NCBI GenBank assembly: GCA_904066235.2
Contig: CAJFCV020000003.1
Span: forward strand, 6,944,001-7,008,000
Direction of reading: 5' to 3'
Length of the DNA stretch: 64,000 nucleotides
DNA from: Bursaphelenchus xylophilus
Lineage: Eukaryota > Nematoda > Chromadorea > Rhabditida > Aphelenchoididae
Both the position numbers and the translations under genes were made by a program. The notes beneath the pieces are model-generated. The model made no database searches and was not told the origin of the DNA. It saw only the letters and a list, made by a program, of their open reading frames with translations. Shown in pieces: positions 56,301-64,000 of the stretch (positions are counted from its first letter, which is position 1; each line of letters opens with the position of its first letter).

Positions 56301-56896
56301 ATGAACACGTCTTTGCTTTATTGAAATGTCAGTGATCCCACATCTGTAAAAATAAATGTAACTTCAGTGTAAATCAAGTGAGAGCTCTTCAAAATGAAGG
56401 AGAGCGGTTATGAAGAAAATACATAAAATGTTTGATGATTAAATATAGGATACAGTTGAAATGACATGAAATTTGAATGCACCTTGCAGGGGCAAACGAA
56501 GATTTGCTAAAGTTTGTTGCGGTTAAAGATGAAGATCGAGTTGCCAATTACTTCAAAATCACTGATGCGGTGAGTGCCAGTTAGCTTTGCGATAAATATT
56601 TTACGACACAATTCTAGCGACAATCAATGAAGCAAAACTGTCTGGTTCACTAAGATTTTTATTTTTAGATGGGCCTTCGGTTGAAGCCTTGTTTGTGGTG
56701 TTTACTTGAGATTTTACTGGATAAAGTCCTCAATATGAAATCTAAGCGAAGGAATAGGTTTAACAAAACCGTTCGGAATTCCATTCCACTTTTCTGGCTC
56801 TCCGCCGACTTCTCGATGCTGAACCAAAGCGTATAATAAATATTATGCATTTAAAAAGTGGTGACTCTGAGATTTTTTTGGACGCTAGCTTTTTGA
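56301..56896. other. Spacer between H2B and H4 genes
   Basis: No gene seen. AT-rich sequence with short open frames lacking motifs; the H4 promoter begins at its right end. Confidence 0.5.
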
Positions 56897-57331
<435 letters not shown>

Positions 57332-57380
57332 ATGGTCTACAGATCCAAGCCCTCCACGTGACACTTCGTTGATCCCAATC

Positions 57381-57396
57381 GGCCCTCTTCAGGGCC
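57381..57396 (+). terminator. Histone 3' stem-loop (H4)
   Basis: GGCCCTCTTCAGGGCC: same 6-bp stem, loop CTTC instead of CTTT, preceded by GATCCCAATC and followed by ACAA. Confidence 0.95.
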
Positions 57397-57433
57397 ACAA
57401 AAAAACTGCTTTATATTTGATGTCAGAAATAAA

Positions 57434-58041
57434 TGTAAACCTTCCCCTCATGATTTAAACAAATATCTTTGTGACCAGTATGATATTGAAAAAGGAGATT
57501 CCGTCAATGTTTCGAGTCCCACTAACAATAAGTTTCCATTCAAGCAAAGGCGATATGTGTTTAATTTGGAAACCTAAGGCATTCGAATGAAATATTTGAA
57601 CGTAGATTCATTGGTAACGTTGTTACTAACAATGAGCCCTGGAACCACATTACTGCGGACATGCAGGATTAGTAAAATAGTTGGAAAGTAAAAGTTGGCT
57701 CCTCCTTATTCCGCTCCACGTTTTCAGTTCTCCCACTGCCGATTCTGTTGTATTTTATTTGTTTTATAGTATCGAAACAGGCCCCAGATTTCATGGCCAG
57801 AGAAGTGGAATTTAATTTAAACTCTATGGATTGAAATATGTAAATTTATTACACTTACCCACTTTCCGCATAAAAGTGCATCCAGAATGTAATTTTTATG
57901 AGAGAGGAGCGTATACTGTATCCTATTCAAGCACTCTGCCTCCATCCAGTCCTTCAATAGGGTATACTGTACCGTATTGAAGGACTCTGCCTCCGTCAAG
58001 TGCCTCTCCCATCCCAAACAACCGCCGGATTTTTAATCTAT
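57434..58041. other. Spacer between H4 and H2A genes
   Basis: No gene seen. It contains two imperfect ~45-bp direct repeats (starting GTATACTGTA at 57911 and 57962, period 51) and a strong hairpin at 57948-57986. Confidence 0.55.
57948..57986. repeat. Perfect 12-bp-stem hairpin upstream of H2A
   Basis: AGTCCTTCAATA (57948-57959) pairs with TATTGAAGGACT (57975-57986). The loop can pair further as GGTA-TACTG-TACC. It overlaps the second of two direct repeats. Confidence 0.75.
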
Positions 58042-58179
58042 TTTTTGGCGCCGAAACCTCAAACCGCGCGTTTCCGTAAACTCCACCTACTCCATCAGCC
58101 CCTATATAAACCGCTTCTCTCTCCTATTTCCTTCATACCATTTTTTGGTTCGATCAGCTCGCTCTCAATCGCTCAAACA
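58042..58179 (+). promoter_or_regulatory. Promoter of histone H2A gene
   Basis: TTTTTGGCGCCGAAA (58042-58056) is a palindromic E2F-type site. TATATAAA starts at 58103, 77 bp before the ATG. Confidence 0.78.
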
Positions 58180-58563
58180 ATGTCTGGACGTGGAAAAGGA
58201 GGTAAAGCCAAGACCGGAGGCAAGGCAAAGTCCCGCTCATCCAGAGCCGGACTTCAGTTCCCCGTGGGTCGTCTCCACAGAATCCTTCGCAAGGGAAACT
58301 ATGCGCAACGTGTTGGCGCTGGAGCCCCTGTCTACTTGGCCGCTGTTCTCGAATACTTGGCTGCTGAAGTATTGGAGTTGGCTGGAAACGCCGCTCGTGA
58401 CAACAAAAAGTCCAGAATCAACCCCCGCCATCTTCAATTGGCCGTCAGAAATGATGAAGAATTAAACAAACTCTTGGCCGGAGTCACCATCGCTCAAGGC
58501 GGTGTCCTCCCCAACATCAACGCCGTTCTGTTGCCCAAGAAGACTGGAGAAAGTCAAGCCTAA
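58180..58563 (+). CDS. Histone H2A (canonical)
   Basis: Core histone H2A, 127 residues, no intron. The start is the ATG at 58180 ([20 protein letters not shown]). [20 protein letters not shown], the acidic-patch segment [20 protein letters not shown] and [20 protein letters not shown] are standard. The loop after RDNKK reads [12 protein letters not shown], a small difference from the usual TRI(I/A)PRHLQLA. The tail KKTGESQA has no SQ(E/D)-phi H2A.X motif at its end. Stem-loop at 58613-58628, AATAAA at 58652-58657. Confidence 0.98.
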   Translation: MSGRGKGGKAKTGGKAKSRSSRAGLQFPVGRLHRILRKGNYAQRVGAGAPVYLAAVLEYLAAEVLELAGNAARDNKKSRINPRHLQLAVRNDEELNKLLAGVTIAQGGVLPNINAVLLPKKTGESQA

Positions 58564-58612
58564 GATGGATGGAGAACGTCACGGCTTCCTCCGAGCAATT
58601 CTGATCCCAATC

Positions 58613-58628
58613 GGCCCTCTTCAGGGCC
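58613..58628 (+). terminator. Histone 3' stem-loop (H2A)
   Basis: GGCCCTCTTCAGGGCC, identical to the H4 element, preceded by GATCCCAATC and followed by ACAA. Confidence 0.95.
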
Positions 58629-58657
58629 ACAAAAATTACTTTTAATTTATAAATAAA

Positions 58658-59044
58658 TATTGGAACTCGAACATGCTCTCTCCAGTCTCTGCTTTAGTCA
58701 TCCCACATCTAATTGGGAGTAGGATCTTAGGTCAAAAACAAGATCAATATAGAGAAAGCTTGTGGATGCAAATTATTTTTCGTTTTTTAGTTATTAAACA
58801 TTTTGTACATTATACTGGCTACCTTGTCGGCATGTCTAATTCCCCCCCGTGTTCTACTCTTGCTCTTCCTTATTTTTGCGCAATCATGGAGACTTGTGAG
58901 TCTTCGTGCAATACCACAGATGATTGCACCTGGCTCATCTGTTTGTTTGAAGGTCCTTGTTGTTTGCTTTGGATTGACTTTCTGTGAACGCATGTAAACC
59001 GTATTTTATACCATATTTATATGATAAGTGAATAAAAATTTAAT
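58658..59044. other. 3' spacer between H2A and the ionotropic receptor
   Basis: No gene is supported. Overlapping open frames on both strands include a cysteine-rich one and a hydrophobic one, but neither has a good start or splice context. Confidence 0.4.
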
Positions 59045-62000
59045 TCAATGACTGTTTGGTTCCGGTCCCGGATTCGAAGCGTAGGTTTCATGGAAGGCGA
59101 ATGGCCCATTGTGGCCGAGTTGTTGCATGGCCAAGTCTTTCCGGACATTCTTCTCTTCCAGTCGTTTGTAATAAAAGAATTCGATTACCAAGATGACTAG
59201 AGATATCATGATGCCTCCCAGGATCAGAATAAAGACACCGCCAATGTTCTGGATGGAGATGCCGGTGCTCTCATCTTCCACATTACTACACTCTTGTTTC
59301 TTTGCGTTCTTGTGCCACCATTGTTCCTTCAAGGCCTCCAATTGTCGCTCATTCAATAGTTTGAGAATACTGTAACATTTACAGATTGTTTTCTGTGCCT
59401 TACATCTTGTTAATCTCCGGTCCCAAGGAACTCCCTTCTTGAACAGCCACAGCATAAGGCTTGCGAGAGAATTCTTGGCCTACTTGTTGTAACTTGCAAT
59501 TAGTTAGCGTAGCGTACTTAATCTCCATGGCATCTCCAATAAAAGCGAAGCCACTTTCTGAAGTCAGAACTCTTTGGATAGCTTCTTCCGCGGTCTCCGG
59601 GAGTCTGGATTCGACCATAAATCTCCACATATTTGTATATTTATCAGAAACCGGGTAATCCCAAACAGCCAACTTGGCCCGATCCATCTCACTCATGCTT
59701 TCATTTAACGACATCTTTTTCCAGATACTAGAATAATGTCACAAAATATTATTCTTTTGTCATCAACTCACTCATAGAATTGCTCTTCAATCTCGGCCAT
59801 TCTTTTGAAGTAAGTCTCGGTTCCCCCGCCTTTCAACGGGGCATATTCGACTTTATATTGTTTGGCCAAGTCATCCAAAGACCTAAAAATCATTGTTTCT
59901 TTCAACAATTTTGGTATATTAGTCGACAAGCTATTTATTACATTTCACTTACTGAATAGACTGTTCCAACCTGGCGACAGTAAGAAAAGCAGCCAAATTA
60001 GCAGTATACGACGCAATGATAATGAATCCAAACAACCACCATGTAGCCGCAACCAACCGACCAGATATATTCTTGGGGGCTTCTCCTCCTCCCTGAGGCG
60101 TTAATGACGTCATACAGAACCAAAGACATTCCTTCAGATTGAATTCCCTCTTCTCCGAGTCATCTTTGTACTTCTCCCTGTTATTTGTATACGAGTATGG
60201 ACTGAATTTATCAAAGATCCATAACAAAATACTAGTAAAGAGATAGGCTCCAAGAATGCACAGCCAGACAGGCCATTCTAATACCTAAAAAGGTATTTCT
60301 TCCACCAATTAAAAGTTAGATCTTACCATAAGGAACTTGAACAAAGAATACTCGACTTCATCCCGCTTCATCAAGATTGTAGTGCCAACAAGGTCATAAA
60401 ATGGGACAGTAAAGTCGATCTGAGTTTCTCTTTCAGCAATAACGGAGATCGGTCCTATGGCCATATCGGCTTGGCCTGAGATCAGGTCTCCGATCAATCC
60501 ATTCCAGTTCCCCGTCGACTCCAAAACTCCAAACTTCCTGTCCGAAACTTCATAAATTTCGTATGAAAAATTTAGATGCTCTTGGATCTTGGCCAACAAG
60601 TCGATACAGTAACCTGTTAAACCAAATGTTTCATCAGGCCCGCCAGTCTGGACAAACGGTTCTTGCTAAAATGTTGTTATATTGTGAGCTACCGTATCCC
60701 TACCAGAATGGTGACCACTCGATAATGTGTGATATTTCTGACATCAACTCCCAACCCTCCAAACTTTGGTCTCAGTCCTTCCACAAACGTCCAATTTGCG
60801 ATCAATTTGTTGAATTTGGCCTTTGGGAATCTTTTGACTCGGTCAATTTTGATTACAATCCCATTTGTGACCTGATAAAACCAATGTGAAAAGTGATGAG
60901 TAAAGGGTCCAAAGTCGTAATCCATACTTTCATCGCGCAACAACGCAGCTACTGTAGCATTAATTTGCACTTGATCTTCTCCGGAGTTGATCTCCAGCTG
61001 TTCCGAGTTGTTTCCACCCAACATATATCTCATTACTGTATACATTACATCAAGACAAAAACTGGTCTGAAGATGATTATAAGTCTGTTGAGAGAAGGGG
61101 AACTGTTTGTCCAGCTCTTCTGACATTAGGAACTCCGTAAAATTGGCCAATTCTTCGGTGGCCGTCGTCTTGATCACTCTTCCCCAATAAAGTTTGACTT
61201 CGGAACAGTTTTGGAAACATTTGAAGGGCATTGTATCTTTCGTAAATACCATCCACGTGAATTTCTCTTCTTCGATTTGTTTCTGCCCTAAGGCAACATA
61301 TTTCTCAATGGTCAGAGTGTCGGTGACAAAAAGAAGGTACTTGGTCTCCTGCTCCAGTTTTTTTAGTTGAGCTGTAATCAAATCATCCGAATATTCTGCT
61401 TTCACGAGCTTCACATCCACATCCATGTTCTCGAAAGGGACCTCCCAATCATACTGTATTCCCCGAACTACAAGTTTCTTCGTTTTCAAAAAGTCGTAGT
61501 ATTACTTACCGTAATGTTCACTGTAGAGAACGGTTATAGTTGATGAGATATTCATCGCCGCAATAAATTCAAGAAGCATATTATCAAATACAAGATAAGA
61601 GGGTACCAAGATGACGTAGTTATCAGTAATAGTTGTTTGGGGCTCGTCTGAAAAATGCAATTTCATAAGGTTAAGAGATCACGACGACCTTTGTAGGAGG
61701 CATTCCACGCAGACAATTGCATCTGAATAGTCGGTATATTTGAGTTCTGTGCGGCCACCAGCACTTCTTTACTCGATTCTGCGTTTACAGTCATACTAAT
61801 TAAGAAATCGGATTCGGAGATTTGCTCTGAAATTACAGTAACAATATTTGAAATGAAAAAATACCCGCCAAAGAGGTGTTTGGCTCCATGTGAATGGCCG
61901 TCAACTCCATATCAGTTCTTAAATTGTACACATCCTTGTAATAAGTGAGAGAGATGTTCAACGTTCGAATCAAGGGACCCACCACGGCATCGAATTCATC

Positions 62001-62098
62001 ATAGATAACAGCTATAATTGTAAAAGTTGCGAAGCAACTAACTTACTAACTCTTTGCGAATGAACTGGTAGAACGAATAAAAATAAAACCCAAAACAT
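59045..62098 (-). CDS. Ir25a: Ionotropic receptor, IR25a type
   Basis: IR25a is the conserved co-receptor of protostome ionotropic receptors and the member closest to glutamate receptors. The start at 62098 gives a signal peptide (MFWVLFLFVLPVHSQ). A long amino-terminal domain follows, as in IR25a. The ligand domain S1 has GQADMAIGPISVIAERETQI. The pore region has the IR25a hallmark CMTSLTPQGGGEAPKN, then SGRLVAATWWLFGFIIIASY and TANLAAFLTVARL. S2 begins SLDDLAKQYKVEYAPLKGGG and includes KLAVWDYPVSDKYTNMW and GFAFIGDAMEIKY. The last TM is GGVFILILGGIMISLVILVI. Glutamate-contact residues appear kept (Arg in S1 AERE, Thr in GGGTETYF, Asp in IGDAME). More than ten exons. The similarity to insect IR25a across the pore is very high by eye. 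Confidence 0.92.
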
Positions 62099-62361
62099 GG
62101 TGAATAAACGCGTTTCATAACAAATGTGGACGGCCAGGTCCTGTTTGGTCATGAAACCTGATACCTGGCCATGAAGAAAAAACGTCTTCTCGATAATTCC
62201 GAAGACATTTACATACCTTACGAACAGGAAATGGAGCATCTTCACATTAAAGGCTGCCTCATTTAACAACTTCCACAAATCAAATTGGTGATATTCCGTT
62301 TATTCAGCTACCCGTAAGTTAGTTACTGTAAAATGGCAATGTTAGTGCAACAATACAGATC

Positions 62362-63401
62362 TCAGACTTCGTGGGGGTATTTCTTCTTGATATAACACAC
62401 CATTTCATCGAATATCGTCCAGTTCAAAGCTGCTGCCAATGTTCTCCTGGACGCACGAAGAAGATATCCGCGGAAGAAAAAGGTCCATCCATGTTCCTTG
62501 TACAAAATCAGTGTAGCCTTATAGACGGAGGCCGTTCTTTTGGGATACAATTGAACTACAGTTTTGACAACATCGAATGGCTGGGTGATTAAACAAGCGA
62601 TGAATCCACTGATTACAGCACAACTAAACCTCGACAAGGTTGGGATCTCTGGAGAGTTATTCCATTCCTCAATCAAACGGAGCTGACGTCGATAAAAGAC
62701 GAGGTAAAGCCCGGAATAAGGGGCATCGCGCAGTAATGTGGGCATCAAACCTCTCCATAAACCTAAACAAAAAAGTAATAGATAGTAACTTTCAATAAAG
62801 ATCCCTTACCAAGCATTCCCAGATCTTTGTACACTCTCCTGCTGGCATCAAACATGGACTTCTCGTGGTAAACGCTGCTCTAAACCTGAATTATAAGTTC
62901 TCACAAGAATAAATTGCGAGAAGTAAGTCAAAACCACCATTTTCTTACTTCCAGCCTAGCCTTGATCATTGTAAATGGCTGCATTAAAAAAGCAATCCCC
63001 AATCTAGTTGTAAAGCCAGTCAAAAACAGTCCTCTCCCATCGTTATCATGAACTTTTAGCCGTGTGCGAAGACAATCAACGATAGATAAATACAAGGCGG
63101 CTCCTGGAGCTGCTCGCATCACAGACTAAAATTAGAAAAGAATATAATTTCGCGAATGCAACTAACAGGAACCGTCCCTTTCCACAATTCTAATATTCCG
63201 CGTTCTTTGACCACTTTTCTCGCCAACGACAAAGCACTTCGATCCGCGTCATGTTCAAGCTGTTGTTTTAAGGTTTTTACCCGATCAAACGGTTGTGTTA
63301 AAGTTGTTCTAGAAATATTAAACATACCCAAGCCAAACCTACGTCGATACTGTGCTGATCAATCCAAATCCCAAGGACAAGATTGCCTGTTTGTTATCCA
63401 T
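62362..63401 (-). CDS. Mitochondrial glycine carrier, SLC25A38 type
   Basis: An inner-membrane carrier that brings glycine into mitochondria for haem synthesis. The start at 63401 (MDNKQAILSLGFGLISTVST) leads directly into the first repeat. Three carrier signatures are visible: TLTQPFDRVKTLKQQ, LMQPFTMIKARLEV (the second lacks the acidic residue, as in human SLC25A38) and ITQPFDVVKTVVQLYP. GLMPTLLRDAPYSGLYLVFY and LLRASRRTLAAALNWTIFDE match the SLC25A38 C-terminal third. Several short introns. Nematodes are haem auxotrophs, so the physiological role in this animal may differ from that in haem makers. It lies 263 bp upstream of the ionotropic receptor on the same strand. Confidence 0.88.
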
Positions 63402-63702
63402 GAACAAACCGGCCGGGCGCAAGGCGTAAGAAGGCTAGAAATGCACGATACTTCCATCAACTCATTCATTCCATCGCATAGACCACAAAAATCACAGTCC
63501 ACCTGATCAAGTAAAACGGGAAGAAATATTTTTTGGCATTTCGTTCACTTTGGATTGGAGGAAAGGGTACTAATTCAAAAGTAGAAATTCGTGATGGTCA
63601 TTTTTGAAAACGGTGACAAGGACGTAGCTGTTTACATGGTCAAAAATACGAAATAAAGGTTGTTCGACGTTATTTATTCAGACAGCGTAGAGAGATTTAA
63701 CG

Positions 63703-64000
63703 CTACAACTCAACAATCTCAATCTTGGAGATAATCAGAGAGATGAAACCAAAAACTAAGAAGGCGATCAAATACTGTACATCATGCTGATGCAGGGAGC
63801 GAGTGATTTGGTTAGTTTTTTGCTCTTCTTTTGGCTCAGTTTTCGTTTCTTCATTTGCCTTCGGTTTCATTTCTTTTCCTTGTTCAATTGATCCTTCCTG
63901 TTCTTCCTCAACTTCCTTCTGTTCTTCAACTTCTGACTTTTCTTCTGGTTCAGAAAGAGATGGGAAAGATACAATGGACATTCCAAGTGTTGGAACAGAA
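63703..64000 (-). CDS. C-terminal exon of a tail-anchored protein (partial)
   Basis: The open frame runs off the right edge of the window. It is rich in Glu and Lys (EEKSEVEEQKEVEEEQEGSI) and ends in a hydrophobic anchor (YLIAFLVFGFISLIISKI) with a few residues behind it. This shape suggests a tail-anchored protein of the ER or mitochondrial outer membrane. The gene cannot be identified from this piece. Confidence 0.6.
   Translation of the reverse strand, partial: SVPTLGMSIVSFPSLSEPEEKSEVEEQKEVEEEQEGSIEQGKEMKPKANEETKTEPKEEQKTNQITRSLHQHDVQYLIAFLVFGFISLIISKIEIVEL

Noticed and set aside
58673..58997. Cysteine-rich frame and overlapping hydrophobic, signal-like frame
   Set aside because: The hydrophobic frame lacks an ATG and the cysteine-rich one has no splice support. 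Both sit in the spacer before the receptor 3' end.

Overview
The window is nuclear DNA from a nematode. The evidence is protein-coding genes split by many short introns (often 39-60 nt, GTAAGT donors, TTTTCAG/TTTTAG acceptors), 3' acceptor-like sites just upstream of start codons (candidate spliced-leader sites), and a nematode-flavoured gene set: a luqin/RYamide precursor of the lury-1 type, a nematode 7TM receptor, and C. elegans-like spk-1, bcat-1, pfd-5, rbc-2 and hecw-1 relatives. Intron layout and sequence are not those of C. elegans. I cannot name the species.

Layout. 1-4.8 kb: 3' part of a C2-WW-HECT ubiquitin ligase (hecw-1 type) with a dead mariner in one intron, followed by nested MITE-like elements. 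4.9-6.4 kb: arfaptin (minus). 6.7-10.4 kb: SR-protein kinase. 11.5-12.3 kb: luqin-like RYamide neuropeptide precursor. 12.7-13.6 kb: unknown protein (minus). 14.4-16.6 kb: 7TM receptor with a small secreted protein directly behind it. 16.9-19.6 kb: a two-domain BPI/LBP lipid-binding protein (minus) that carries six amidated-peptide-like cassettes, each ending in G-RKKR. 21.4-23.3 kb: a 1.9-kb foldback element with a tRNA-like Pol III promoter in each arm. 23.8-31 kb: sphingomyelin synthase, branched-chain aminotransferase and a DHHC palmitoyltransferase. 33.2-36.6 kb: PA-TM-RING E3 ligase, an NCBP2AS2-like small protein and prefoldin 5. 36.9-42.8 kb: WDR7/rabconnectin-3 beta, with a MITE filling most of one intron. 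42.8-43.6 kb: TTAA-flanked MITE. 44.1-48.8 kb: a 12-TM adenylyl cyclase that has lost its catalytic residues. 49.7-52.5 kb: LRR-like, probably GPI-anchored surface protein. 53.4-54.0 kb: MITE with a 10-bp target duplication. 54.3-58.7 kb: core histone cluster H3-H2B-H4-H2A, all on the plus strand, each with TATA box, histone stem-loop and AATAAA. 59.0-62.1 kb: IR25a-type ionotropic receptor. 62.4-63.4 kb: SLC25A38 mitochondrial glycine carrier. 63.7 kb-end: C-terminus of a tail-anchored protein.

The strongest novelty candidate is the BPI/LBP gene at 16.9-19.6 kb. A ten-exon model keeps phase throughout (737 residues) and places a 194-residue block of two alternating peptide types between the two BPI domains, in one exon. 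This looks like a lipid-binding protein that doubles as a prepropeptide. Other points of note are the pseudo-adenylyl cyclase, the intron made mostly of a MITE, the tRNA-bearing foldback element, and histone genes with two kinds of 3'-end signal. Most genes are independent housekeeping or neuronal genes. The only groups that look co-transcribed are prefoldin 5 with the NCBP2AS2-like gene, and possibly the 7TM receptor with the secreted protein.
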